This document shows, in pieces, positions 36,200 to 48,965 of a stretch of 64,000 nt of DNA. A model generated the notes under the pieces. That model searched no databases. It was not told the DNA's origin and saw only the letters and a program-made list of their open reading frames with translations. Made by a program: the position numbers and the translations under genes. The stretch spans positions 172,302-236,301 of the forward strand of contig MNCI01001903.1 in NCBI GenBank assembly GCA_015680685.1, in the 5' to 3' direction. This DNA comes from Gnetum montanum (lineage: Eukaryota; Streptophyta; Gnetopsida; Gnetales; Gnetaceae). Position 1 is the first letter of the stretch. Each line of letters starts with the position of its first letter.

Positions 36200-39100
36200 C
36201 CCTTTAATTTATTAAAGAAAACAATAGTCTAGGTTATTACAAACTTGAAATAATTTTAGAAACTACTAACCATATCTAAAGCAAAGATTAACATGCATGT
36301 CCCTTGTAGTCACTTTAGTCAATGCATCATTTTCTTGGTGTTAATTTTCTACAATTTAATTAATACTTCTTCAACAATATCTCTAATAAAATGATATTTA
36401 ATATCAATATGTTTTTTTTCTATCATGATAAGTTGAATTTCTTGCTAGATGTAAGGCACTTTGGCTATCACAGAAAATTTGATAACCATCTTGCTTTACA
36501 CCAAGAAATTCTAAAAATATTTGCAACCATAACATCTCCTTAAATGCTTCTGTCAATGCGACATATTTAGATTCTGTAATGGACAAAGTTACTAGACATT
36601 GAAGTGTTGACATTTAGCTTACTATAGCACCACCTAAAACAAAAGCATAACTTGTAGTTGAACGTTTGGTATCTAAATCAGTTACAAAATTTGCATCCAC
36701 ATAACCACAAATATTTGAATCATTATTTCTAAAACATAAATAGGTAGATTGAGTTCCCTTTAAGTATCTATGAATCTGTTTCACAACAAGCTAGTGATTC
36801 CAACCATAATTATTCACATACATAGTAACACTTATTGCATATGCTATATCTAGACAGGTGCATACCATAGAATACATTAAAGAGCCAACAATGGAAGTAT
36901 ATGGAATATCTTTTACTTTGGAAATCTATTTTTCTATACTGGGAAAATATTTCTTAGATAATTAAAAATGAGAAGCCAAATGAGTACTTACAGGTCCTTC
37001 TTCTGACATATTAAAATGTTCCAACACTTTTCCAATATCCCCACTTTGACTAAGCCACAATTTTTTCTACTTTCTATCTCTGTAAATATGCATTCCAAGA
37101 ATTCTTTTTGCTTATCCCAAATCCTTCATAACAAACTATTTACTTATCTCTATTTTAAAATGTTTTATTTTTGATATATCATTCCTTGCAATTAACATAT
37201 CATCTACATATACCAAAAAAATTATAAATTTATTTTTATCATTTGAGAAATAAACACAATGATCAAGATCACTTTTGCAATAACCCATTTTGTGCATAAA
37301 AGAATCAAATTTTTTGTACCCCTAGGAGCTTGTTTTAAACCGTATAAGCTTTTCATCAAGAGACACACATAATGAGGTTTATTCTAATCAATAAATCCTT
37401 CTGGTTGATGCATATAGATTTCTTCATTTAAATCACCATGTAGAAAAGTTGTTTTAACATCTAATTGTTCTAACTCCAAATCTAAACAAGCAACCAATGA
37501 AAAAACAATCCAAATAGAAGAATGCTTAATAACTAGAGAAATTTTTTTTGTAAAATCAATTCATAGATTTTGATCATAACCTTTAGCTACCAACCTAGTT
37601 TTATAAACATTCTCCCCATTTACCTCATTCTTTAAGGTAAAAATCCATCTATTTTGAAGTGCTTTATATCCCTTGGATAATTCCACCAATTCCCAAGTTT
37701 TGTTCTATTGGAGTGAATTCCATTCCTTTTTCATAAATTCCTTTCATTTTAATGCATCAGGACTTGCAAGAGCATCTTTTACCATTTCAGGTTCACCACA
37801 ATTTATATAAAGAATATAATCTTTAAATCTAGCAAGACAATGTATTATTCTACTTAAATGTCTTACCCTGTGTGATGTATCTTCTATAGGATTTTCCTCA
37901 TCAATTTCTTTCTCCTCATCTTCATTCAAAAATTCTGGAGTGTTTTGATTTGCCGCTTGCTCTTGTATTATATCTTCTTTAGGCTGTAAAAATAAAAATC
38001 TAGGAACCTACTGTGTAATAGAATCAGAAACCTGTTTCTTTTGAAAAACATAAAACATTACATTTTCTTAAAATTTTACATCTCGTGGCCTTACAAATTA
38101 CTTTTCCTTAGGATCTCATAATCTGAAATCCAATTCATCACTATCATAACCCACAAAAATACATGTTTTTGATTTATCATCAAATTTAAATCTATTTTCC
38201 TTTTTTTTATGCATGTAAGTAATACATCCAAAAACTTTTAAATGATTATAAAAAACATGTCTCCCACTCCATAAAGACTCTAGTACAACATTATTTAAAG
38301 AGGAATGTGGTGATCTATTAATTAAATAAGTAGTATTCATAATAGCCTCAACCCAAAAAATTTTAGGCAAACCTATGCCAACAACCAACATTCTATTGCA
38401 TATTTCTACTACTTTATTTTCTTGTAGAGTTCCAGGAGGAGGACGAATATGATGAATTCCTTTTTCTCTGCAAAATTGAATGCATTTGAAGTATATTCAC
38501 CACCATTATTAGTAGGCAAACATTTCATCTTTAAATTTGTTTATGTCTCTATTTTAGCAACAAAGGACTTAAAAATATTTAACACTACATCTTTGGACTT
38601 TGTTGGAAATATCCACACTTTCCATGTATGATCATTAATGAAAGTAACAAAATATAGTAAACCACCTAATGATGCTAGATTTATTGATCACAAACATTAG
38701 AATAAATAAGTTTGAATTGATTAGCTTGTCTACGTCTCATATTTCTAAGATAATTCATCCTTTTTCATTTACCAATAGCACAATCTTTGCAAAATTTTGT
38801 GTAGCTTACTGCAAATTTGGGGATGCAAGAATGAGATTGAAGTACCTTTAAATTAGAATAATTGATATGGCCCAACCCTTTATGCCATAAATCAGTATCC
38901 TCCCCTATAGCAACTGCAGCCACAAAATCATCCTGCAAGCATATATTAGCTTCTAAAGTATACATTGTGCCAATATTTTTTCCATTCAAAATTGTTTAAA
39001 TGCCCTTGGTAATTTTTCATTGATTATTTCAACATGAAAAATGTAAACCCAAATTATCAAGCTAAGAAACAAAAATTAGCCTTTTAGAAACTTCAGGAAC

Positions 39101-39900
39101 ATGCCTAACATCATTAAGAGTGATTTTAGGTAAACTAGGCTATTGTAAACCAACACTTCCTATACCAAAATTTTTTAAATAAACATCATTAGTAGAATAA
39201 ACAACACATTATGAAATTGGCTAATAGGAAGTAAACATAGATCAATCATGACAAGTATGAAATGAGGCTTGTATGTCAATGATCCAAACATATTTTGTTG
39301 TGTTTAAAAAAAATATTGTAGATGATTTAGATACAATAAAATCAAAAGCAAGCTCTTTCTCTATATGATTTATTTGTGGACCTACATTACTTTCTAATTT
39401 TTCTAACTTTTTTTTTCTTCTCTTGTAGTGATGCTTTCCATGCTTTATAATCATGAAAGTCCCTCTTCATGTTGTCAATTTTGTTACAAAACAGCATTCA
39501 ATCCTACTTTTATAAGTTCCTCTAATTTTACTTCTATCCCTGCTTTGATTAGGTCCTCTGCTTTGATCATGTTTATTATATCTATCTTTAGTTGAATTTG
39601 TAAAAGCATTACTTGATGATTGAACCTATCCTTTAGGTAATCTTTTTTTTGCATCGTGAAGAGTAAAAACTACACCATTAAAAGAAATATTACCAATACT
39701 CATAGAGGTAGTAATAGCTATAATAATTGGATTCTAAGATTCAGGTAAAGAATTCAAAACAACATAACACTTCACTAGCTTTGGAATTATCACTTTATAT
39801 TTTTCAAATTTAACAAAAGAAACCATCATATCTATCATGTCCTGTCCCTTGTTAAGGATGAAAAAAATTACAACAATGTAATTAACCTTCAAATGAAGTG
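36200..39900 (-). mobile_element. Truncated Ty1/Copia retrotransposon, decayed
   Basis: Read on the - strand the domains are in Copia order. Gag C-terminal part: 39880-39480. Protease: near 39270 ('WIIDIQASFHTCHD', where the family has W-x-x-D-S-G-A-S-x-H). GAG-pre-integrase domain: 38989-38765 ('LWHKGLGHINYSNLKVL', 'CKDCAIGK'). Integrase: about 38700-38116 ('AIMNTTYLINRSPH', 'VFGCITY', 'IFVGYDSDE'). Reverse transcriptase: about 37650-36900 with Y-V-D-D intact at 37210-37199. RNase H: 36720-36280 ('ITESKYVALTEAFKEMLWL', 'IFCDSQSALHLARN'). Stops and frameshifts are frequent. The gag N-terminus and the 5' LTR are missing. Confidence 0.92.
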
Positions 39901-40564
39901 GCACCTCATTATGAGTAGTTACAATTATTCATATATCCTTCGGGAAAGGGTTTAACCTATGGCATTTAAGGTTAGGCTTAAAGGTTGTGTTGTCATGGAG
40001 TTGCAAAGCCTAGAAAGGCAAGTGATGGAATCTAGGTGAAGCAAAACAAGAAGGGATTGATCACCCCTTTGGCAAGATAGCCTAACCATGGTGGTAGTGT
40101 TGGATTGCCTCTAAGGCTTATGTGGCATGGAAAGATAACCTAGAGGACATTACAGTACTCTCTCCTTTTAATAAAATTTTATGTTTTTCTTTTTTATTCC
40201 ACAGTACCAATTAATTATTTACTAGTTAATTCATTTATTAAGTATTTATGATGTTTCCATTATATTATTTAAGAAAATGATGAATGCAATAAATTAAGCA
40301 ATCATATTTTATGACATTTCGTAATGAGATTTCACATTTGGCATAAGAGAAAACCATGATTTAGAAGCCAAAGTGGAAAAAAAACATTATTTTATTATTA
40401 TTATTATTTTAAAACATAAGTACATCCAAGAAAAATTCCAAAATGGAAGAAAAATATTACTTTATTTTTTTATTATTATGTAACAAAGGTACAAGTAGAG
40501 TACATGTAAAGAAAGAATGCAGAAAGAAATGGAACACAAAAATGGGAAAGATGTAAAGAAAACA
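39901..40564. other. Interval without recognised genes
   Basis: AT-rich with (ATT)n near 40396-40410. It lies between the truncated Copia gag and the 3' end of the spliced relic that follows. Confidence 0.5.
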
Positions 40565-41462
40565 ATAGTGATCATTTGTTGCAACTTAATGAGCTGAGGA
40601 GAGTTATGACTATCTTCAATTGTGCTTCCCTTTCTTCATCAGTGGCATCCTTCTTACTAAGCACTACCTTACATCTAGCCAATCTATCACACAATCATCT
40701 AATGTACATAGTCGTAGGCCTTGTTGTAGCTATTGATTCCTCCTTTCTCTTAAGTTGGATTTTCAACATCTCTATCTAAACTAATTGATCATCCATGTCC
40801 TTTCTCCATTCCTTCTCTTTCCTTTACACAAACAAGACTAAAATTATGAGTTATAAACAAAACAAAAAAAACGGAAGAGTAAAGAATAAAAATTATTTAC
40901 CTAAAACTGATCATTGTCAATTTGGAAGAACTATTCACCAATCTCTAAATGGTGAGCCAAGCATGTTGCACTCTCCAATTCTCCTAAGAGTTTGTCTAGG
41001 TCCTTAACAACTTTTGGAGCATTCTCAGAAATTAGATGCAAAGATGATGGAACTCCAGCCTATACTAAATCATAGTTTACCTTGAAGTTGCATGACTAAG
41101 ACTCACATAAGTGGTAGACATCCTCATGAAAAAAATAGGATTTATTATCAAAAATCCACTGACCAAGATGCCAAAGAAGCATGAGTTCGTCTTTGGCAAC
41201 TGCCACTATCTATTCCATTGAATAAGAAGAACCTAAGATAGAGAAAGAAGAAACCACTGGAACAGACTAAGGAACTAATGTCAACATTGTCTGTGAAAAG
41301 GAACCTCTTACAGGTGTCATAAAAAAAGAAGGCATGCTTAGAGATTTATATGGAGAAATGGAAGTCTATTCGAAAGTTGCACTTGCATCATCTTTGTCCA
41401 TCTCTCAAATAAAGTACTACTCCTCCATCGACATCTACAACATAAAAAAAGATCAACATCAT

Positions 41463-42470
41463 TGATGAGTGGCAAGGTACCCCTACACTCAACCATACAA
41501 AACAAGCATAGCATGCGTGATCCGGTCGAACTCCGTAGGCTAAGTGCCTACATGCCCCATGGAACACTTGAGGTTAATCATTCGTTGTCTTCCCAGCTTA
41601 CTTGTGGTTGTCGCGGTGTATGGTTAAGTAAGTCCAAGGTATATGATTTTTATGGTCTTTTATGTTTTTCTCCTATGTTATCGAGGTGAAGGGCTGAGAA
41701 ACTAACTAACTCTAACTAATGACTAAGTCTAAATTAACCTAACGTCAGCATCAATTCCCACTTATCGTACACACCTTGAACCGATGCAACCGCGGCTACC
41801 AAATGCTAATCATTGCTGGGATCACCGCGCGTAACGCATGTGCTCGAAGTGGTCATATTGAGGCACTTAACTAGGAGGAAAGGGTTGAGAGAATCTATCT
41901 AGCCTAAGTGCGATGAGTAGCTGATTCCTTGACTAACCGTACACATATGGGACTACCACTGGGATTACTAAGCATAGATCCTGGATACGCCACTGGGTTA
42001 CCAAGTAGTCACACTAGATGCTCATAATCAAGTCATGCTCATACCGCATGTGGTAAGCAGCCGATTCCTTGACTATCTGTACACATCCTTAGATGCTCAT
42101 AATCAAGTCATACTCATTCTGCATTCTAGGAGTTTAAGGGTGAGAGAGAAAACAATAAATAAAATCCTATTCCATGCACTGCAAGGTTTATCCAAGAAGC
42201 TCGTCTTTATTGCTGTACACAACTTATGTTTAGGTACAATGTTGCTTGAATAAAGATCAGTTCACTTTTAGGACTTCTACTATGGGCACATGGAAAATAT
42301 TCTATCTTTGGAGTGATCAAACTACCAGAGTTTCCCTACTTCTAACTCAGGATGGGAAAAAATGGAGAGCTGCCTCTTATTTATAGATATGGCGGTAGAC
42401 CACGATATCGTGTATGTGACATCACAGGGGACGACGTGATATCACTGCTCATGCAAATTGCATCTCATCA
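41463..42470 (-). mobile_element. Solo LTR of the Athila/Tat-like family
   Basis: It is a complete 1,008-bp LTR in reverse orientation, with TGATGAG...CTCATCA termini and no internal region. The flanks are ATCAT on both sides (41458-41462 and 42471-42475), a perfect 5-bp target-site duplication. It therefore arose by recombination between the two LTRs of a full element. Its U3 carries GATATC palindromes like those of element B, and a TATA box at 42378-42387 (reverse). It lies within an intron of the surrounding relic. Confidence 0.93.
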
Positions 42471-43260
42471 ATCATATAAGATACAAGAAAGGAAAAAGGG
42501 AAGTATTCAAACCTTCAAATAATTAAAACTTACCTCTAGTTTCTTTTCTTTATCTTGTCTTGTACTTTGTTATTGAGTTTGTTGTTGGGGTTGTTGTTGA
42601 GCCTGTTGTTGAACTTGTTTTCTTATAACCACTAAATCGCTAGGACTTTACCTAGTATGTTGCCTCAACAAAAAGAAATTTATTAGAAAACAAAATAAGA
42701 CATTAAACTAAGTTATTATATATATTTTTAAATATATACCTTGAGAGTGGTTAGTATGATTTGTTCTCATGGCTAAATCATATCAAAGGTTGAAATACCT
42801 TAAACATCTTTAGCTTGTGCAGCTCTAGCTTGGGAACTCTAAATCGATTCATTCTATAGCCCAAATTGCACTATAAAATATACAAAATAAAGACATAATT
42901 AAAAATAAGGAAACAATATATACATAAAAATACCTCATTGGTTTCCTCCTAATTCTAAGCTTGTTGAAAAGCCATTTGACCTTTCTTGGCACCCACGATC
43001 CTGCCCCTTATAACTCTCTCATCTTCAAGAAATTTAGGATATAATCAGGGATTATAATGACTAAAACATTTTTTTGAATGGTCATAACTTAGGATCAAAC
43101 ACATAAACAAGGGTACACAACATATAGTATAAGATTCAATAGGATTTTGCTGGGCAATAGTAACTTCAGTCATGGCATTATACCAGGCAAAGAAACAAGA
43201 CAATGAACAATCATAAACTTTGTTAGTTATGAAATCATGAAGTATGTAAATGAAATAAGA

Positions 43261-43265
43261 ATTAA
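43261..43265. repeat. Target-site duplication of element C, left copy (ATTAA)
   Basis: It is identical to 59000-59004 beyond the other LTR of element C. Confidence 0.92.
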
Positions 43266-44047
43266 TGATGAATGGCGAGGTACCCCTACACTCAAGCATA
43301 TGAATACGAGTCTTACATGCGTGATCTGGTCAAACTCTGCAGACAGACTAGTTGTGGCATATAGATAGTTAGCCTTAGGTCACAGTTTGTTGTCTTCCCA
43401 CCTAGACTAGTATTAGCTTTTTCATGTATGGTTTAGTCTAGAGTGAGGTGTATGATGTGTTTCTATGCTAATGCTACTCCTGAGGACAATGGAAAGTAAT
43501 ATTGACTAAGCTAAGAGAAAAAGGATGAGAGAGAATCTAGCTAGCCTAAGTGCGATGAGCATTCGTTCCTCGATTATCTGTACACATCTTGGAGTTTATG
43601 CATGACTACCACTAGGATTACTAAGTGTAGATCCTAGGTACACTATTGGGTTACCAAGTAGTCACACTTAAATGCTCGTAATCAAGTTGTACTCATTCTG
43701 CATTAACAGGAGTTTAAGGGTGAGAGATATTAACTAAGAAAGCAGTAAAAAATAATTAATTAATTAATTAATTAAACTAAGTGAATGCTGCAATGATGAA
43801 GTAATCTTGATCTTTATTGCCAGTCATGTGCATGTCCAAGTATGTCACACTTGAATAAAGGATGTCGTACAATTACATTCACCACACTGTGGGCATACAC
43901 TAGGAGGAAAAGGGTTGAGAGGAAAACTACATAAAAATTAACACTAAAATTAAGAACTGAAAAAATCCCTATTGGAACTATCTACCTTTTATTTATAGAT
44001 GAGGAGATAGGCTGCGATATTGTGGTTGACCAAATGACGACTCATCA
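43266..44047 (-). repeat. Element C 3' LTR
   Basis: On the - strand it starts TGATGAGTCGTCATTTGG and ends at 43266 in CGCCATTCATCA. The TATA box (CTATAAATAAA) is near 43988-43998. A (TTAA)n run lies at 43753-43776. It pairs with 58219-58999. Confidence 0.93.
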
Positions 44048-44063
44048 TACCCCCACGACTGAA
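44048..44063 (-). promoter_or_regulatory. Element C terminal polypurine tract
   Basis: On the - strand TTCAGTCGTGGGGGTA immediately precedes the LTR, matching elements A and B. Confidence 0.82.
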
Positions 44064-44399
44064 TGAAAACTTGTCCTCAAGTTATAATGAGAACAAGCAC
44101 CATTAATTACACAGTGGATAGGTACGAGATTATTGGATGGTGAAAATGAGTTTATGCTGCAGTGTGAAATCAAGAAAAGATTAAGACACAACACAAAGAA
44201 TGTGCTACAACTACAAAATTGGTGGAACTCATGTAGTTCCTGGTGGCGGTGGCTCCTCCATAGGTGCTTTCCCCTTGTCTTGTGCTCCAGGTCTCGAGCA
44301 TTGATGGTGTTAAAGTATGGCCTAGAGATTCTCCTCTTTGGTTTGGGGATCTTGTGTCATCCATGCTAATGTTCCAATGTTTGACAAAGTTGGCACTTC

Positions 44400-47020
44400 C
44401 CATAGGCATGGTAGTTGTGGAAACATTTGATTTACCTTAACATACCAGGCCACAAATACCCATCGTTCTTCCTCGTAGGCTTTGGCTTTGTCTCTATACT
44501 CTTGAAAATCCCCAAGCTATTGAGCCAAATCTATTGCAACACCTCTTTTTCCTTGGTAGCTTGCCTTTACCACCTCAAGTTCAGAACTTCCAGTCTCCAG
44601 TTTTTGTAATATCTTCTTGCATTCTACAAGTTCTGTTTCATATTTGATGTAGGTGATAGCTACCTGTTGCTCGAGCTATGTTCTCAGGCACCTTGCTGTT
44701 AACATGGCAAGGTTGGCATACCACAGGTTTACCAACTCCATGTATTCTGTATGATCTTAAATCTACAGGTCCTGGTTCTTAACTTCCACCTGGTGGGCTA
44801 AGGCATATGTGTCCAATATGTCCCTCCAGTCAATATGTTAAGCACTGATAACATTGATGTGGGCCTTGGCCATATGGATCTTCTTCTCAAGGATCTTTTT
44901 GTGCATCTCCACCTAGTCCCAGAAGTCCTCCTTTAGCTTTTCATGCTGTTTAGCCTCATTTTTCCATGCACTTATTTCAATAGCTATCTTTTGACAGATT
45001 GTGCGTACCTCCTCCATTGAGAGGGTTCGGTTCTCCCTGACTAAATGACTCATGTCTTGGTTGACCTAGATGAACTGTTCTCGCAACTAATGGAAATGTT
45101 CTTCGAGAACATTCTTTTTCTTCTCCACAATGGTCAACTGAAGGTTCTCGGCAACAAGCTGCTTGTTTTCCTCCTTTAAGGCTTTGAGTGCCTTGATATG
45201 TACATGAGTTTGTGCCTATGTTGTAGAGGCATCCCAAACAGCCTTCTCTTTTTCCTCTGCAACCTTCTTATTCTCCGTTAATATCTTGGTTAGTTGCTCA
45301 GTTTTGAAATTGTCTAGTTGGTCCATGGGAACAAATTATGAAGTGTCCCGCTATGCTGCTTGTAGGGCTACGAGCTTTTCTTGTAATTTTTGCACCTCTG
45401 CTTTAGCATGCTCGGCCCTCACTTCTGTTAAAACTAGCTTCCCCTTAGTGGAAATGAGGTCCAATTGAATTGCAGTAACATCTTGAGGGATGTCAAACAA
45501 GGACATCATTACTTGTCCTATTTGTAGTAATCGATCAAGCATATCCTCATTTTTGCAGGAGTCATTGAGGTTTAGGCCAAATTTTGAGCATCCTGTGCTC
45601 CTGTGAGATCTGCCGGTGGTACAATAAGTACATTGAATAATTCTTTAATATGATCTGAGACCACTTCTATGGATCCTGCTGCATCCTGGTGTTGCATGAC
45701 CACCACTATGGCCCCTTCACCAGTTTCTAATTGCACTTGGAAAGATGCAACATTTCCCAAGATCTATTATGACCAAGTACTTTCCCCTCCTCCTGTATGG
45801 ATGGACACCTCACCCCTCATATGATCCAAGGAAACTGTGGGCTATATGACATCATCAATGATGTGGAAGAGATTTGCATCATCACAACTTCCCCAACTGA
45901 TCATCTCAACGATGGCCCTGAGGTGGCTCATCAATGGTTTGTAATCTTACTGCGGCGGTGGTTGATCCTAGCCCGTGCTAGGCCCTGCTTCCTATTGTTG
46001 ACTGGGTCCTGTACTTGGAAGTTGGCTACATTCTACAAGTTGAGTTGCAGTTGGTCCAGTCTTCTGTTCTTCTTCTTGTTCTAGTCCTAGTGTCTCACTA
46101 GTGATTTTCCTTACGGCTAGTGGTTTTAACAGTTTAGCATATGAAGCATTTTGGGCTTTTCGAAGGACATCATTAGTGTATCCCTTGATACTAGCATGTC
46201 AGCATAGCTTCTTGATAAGGCAAGGGAAGGGCAATGCCATCTTCCCTATCTTATATTCCTCAAACCGCCTTAGGATCTCCATAAGGTATAGATAAGGCAC
46301 GTTAGCATTAACCTTCCCCATCAGCACTACACAACCTCTTGCCACATATGTTGAAATCCTTTTCAAGCCCTTTTTGAGAAAGAGGTGATACGTTCCAATT
46401 TTGAAATAGACCCTATCTTCTGTCATCAACTCTCCAAATGTCTTATCCCAACCATATGCTCTTTCCAACCAAACTCGTCGCACATTAGGATTTGAACAGG
46501 TAGATAACTGAGCAACCTTGGGCCCTATATTTGGAAGGTTTAATACTTCCAAAATGGCCTGCGCTGAGAAATCGACTGTCACACCACAAATGTTAATGGT
46601 GGAGGCTTGTTCTCTATTGTGCTAGAATTGGTACATCTTCCCTAGGTACCAGGCATTACTTTCAGAGAGGGTAGGCCATAAGGGAGATCCTTTGAGGTGA
46701 TCCCTAACAGCCTCGGGAGCGAACTCTACAAAAGATTCAAAATTTAATTCCACAATCACCTTGTTGAATATGGACCTTTCATGGATAGCCTAACACAATC
46801 CTAGGGCAACGTGAGGTGTTGTCCTTGTTCAGGCACTGCAACAACTCCTCCTTCTGACTGCCCAGAATGTACAGTAGGAGGATCCTCTTGATGAATGCTA
46901 AATTATTGTTCCTCCTATTCTACATGTTGTCCAACAAGGACTTGTTCTTCACCTCTCCTAGGTCATTTACTTCCACCTTGATCAGGACCTTCCTGTTGTC
47001 CACATTTTGAGGCCATCTGC
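44400..47020 (-). pseudogene. Element C post-pol-type ORF (ORF3): plant-transposon-like domain plus coiled coils
   Basis: From an ATG near 47014 there is a Gln/Gly/Glu-rich start. After a frame break comes 'NAWYLGKMYQF' and the open block 46582-46199: 'VTVDFSAQAILEVLNLPNIG', 'FGELMTEDRVYFKIGTYHL' and 'MALPFPCLIKKLC'. This block aligns with element A 21600-22040 and resembles the 'putative plant transposon protein' domain (tentative). Further on there is an acidic linker (45760-45572) and coiled coil ('LDRLLQIGQVMMSLFDI' at 45542-45351) matching element A 22669 onwards, then more helical sequence to about 44400. No transmembrane or envelope-like signature was seen. The function is unknown. Confidence 0.68.
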
Positions 47021-48890
47021 AATCACACAGGGCCAAGCATTAGTAAGGTTGTTTCTAAAGTTAAGTTATACCTTACTGCTTGCCTTAATTAATTAATTTA
47101 TTTTATCACCGTGTGATTTTTCCCGAAAGATTATAATAGTGAGTCCTCTTTGCTTAGGTGGTTTCCAATTTTAGTTTCCCAATGTACCTAAGGGAATGAA
47201 ATTATTTTCCGCACATTTTATTCCTAATTTTACAACTAATTACCCTTGATAATGTTCTTTGGGCGATGAAAAATTCCAAAAAAGTTATGTGCTATTCGGC
47301 GTATGTCTCTCTCCCATGACTAAGCTAAACACTTTGGGTTCAAGTAGGTTTAGACAGAATAAAAATCGGAGTACTAGTGAGCAACATATAGGTAGAAAAG
47401 TAAGGGTGTCACACTTGCAAGTTGTAGAGAAAAATTTGAAAAACTCCCTCGCGTGATTTATGAAAAATGATGCTAAGTGTTGCAGGGGGTTTCGCCTTTT
47501 TATAGATCAAATGGAACGCCCTAGTAATATTGGGCACAATGAAAGATACCGAATTTTTAAGGTATTTTTGGAATAAAAAATGGGAATTAAGGACATGGGG
47601 CTATTTTTAATAGGTTCTAGGGTAATTTAATTAATTCAAAAGGCACAAATAATGAGATGTGGGTGGACTTAAGCAATAAGGCCTCAGGTGGTAAGTGAGA
47701 GAATAAGGCCATGTAATGGTACATAGGAACATTGATCTAGAGGGATAGTAATAAGGGAAAGGAAATCATTGGCAATATGCTAAGGGTAATAAATGGTATC
47801 TGGAAGGTGGTTCATGAGTGCAAATTACAAAAATTACACAAGTGGGTCCTCCCCAAAGTAGGTTCTAACCTATAATGCCCTTGCGTAACCACACTTAAAA
47901 GTGTTCGTGGGCACTTGAAGGGTTAATTGTAATCCACACTAATTCCACAAAACACACACATGTAAATATCACCGGAATGAGGTAAGAATTCTATGCTATA
48001 CGAGACACGAGCTACAATTACATGGACAACGAGATGAGACAAGGTATACAAGGGATTGTAGAGATTGGGACATGAGGTAATTGACCCAGGGCACAATGAA
48101 TCCTACATGTAACGCATGATTAAGGTGTCATTAACCCATCGTTCCAAGATCAGGACCAAGTCCATTCCTCTGATTAGTGACACCACATTTTTTCATCCCA
48201 TGATGAGTGACTATGAGAGTACCAGAACAACAAGGTGTATGATCACTTGGCATTTTGTTCAAGGGAGGAGTGATTTTTGTTTTGTGGCACTTTGTTTTTT
48301 TTCTCTTTCTTTTTTTTTTTTTGAACACTGAATCCAGAGAAGTCACAAACCTTTAAGAATGGGTGCATGTCTTTCTAATCGGACCCCCTAGAATAACATT
48401 GGATTTTTGAGTGCCTTTTGATTACTCTTACTCCCATTTTTCATTAGATTTACAAGGATCTTAGTACAACCACATTGCATGATAACTCTCATAGACGTCA
48501 CCAAAGAGAATCCACAAGTCCATTTGATGTCACACCCTAATCATTCCCTCTTGGTCCATCCTTCTTCATTCTGGGTACAATGAACACAAAATTTAATTTA
48601 ATTTTTAAGAATGTCAAGAATATCACTGTACCCTTGAACAGAACCTCTTATTTGTAGAATGGATGAGTGGGTGTAATGGGCTCACTATCCACATAATTGA
48701 TCACTCAAGACTTAATAACATAGAACACACCTCAACTAATGATCCACATGAGTGTTTTATTCATAGATGAGATTACTTATGAAAAGCTAAAAAGATAAAA
48801 CAAGAAATTTGAAAAATGAAAAACTGGAAAACAAAAAGTTATAAAATTAAAGAAAATGAAAAATGTTTATTAATCTTACTTGTTATTAGA
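47021..48890 (-). other. Element C spacer where pol would be expected
   Basis: About 1.9 kb between gag and ORF3 contains no recognisable protease, RT or integrase motif in any frame. It has a T-rich stretch (48294-48324) as in elements A and B after the internal polypurine-like site. It is the counterpart of the A spacer 19315-21190, so pol was lost between Gag and the internal polypurine sequence. Confidence 0.65.
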
Positions 48891-48925
48891 ATGGGGGATA
48901 TCCCCCATAACTAAACAGTTGAAGA
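48891..48925 (-). promoter_or_regulatory. Internal polypurine-tract-like sequence and 18-bp palindrome, element C
   Basis: 48891-48908 is ATGGGGGATATCCCCCAT, a perfect palindrome. On the - strand it is preceded by CTGTTTAGTT, giving TTTAGTTATGGGGGATA, the counterpart of the internal sites of A and B. Confidence 0.6.
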
Positions 48926-48965
48926 TGGAAAGGATTAATAAATGAAAGATGAGGATCCTTACATG

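Larger units (their letters stand above)
40565..43265 (-). pseudogene. Unrecognised multi-exon relic, interrupted by a solo LTR and by element C
   Basis: Reading the - strand leftwards from 43265, several exon-like blocks appear. Block 1 (43265-42930) contains 'FLEDERVIRGRIVGAKKGQM'. Block 2 (about 42872-42745) contains 'SSQARAAQAKDV'. Block 3 (about 42690-42530) is Gln-rich ('VIRKQVQQQAQQ') and ends at a GAG|GTAAGT donor. Block 4 (about 41445-40905) contains 'VAVAKDELMLLWHLGQWIFD' and 'APKVVKDLDKLLGEL'. Block 5 (40823-40567) is charged and ends 'SLSCNK' before a stop. Most in-frame stops are TAG where CAG or TGG would fit. The solo LTR sits in the intron between blocks 3 and 4; element C splits block 1, and coding-like sequence resumes near 59000-59200. 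The family is not recognised; it is probably a host gene or an intron-bearing transposon. Confidence 0.5.

Noticed and set aside
44400-47020. Envelope gene in element C
   Set aside because: The position is right for an Athila envelope-like ORF, but no signal peptide, cleavage site or membrane segment is visible; a coiled-coil accessory protein fits better.
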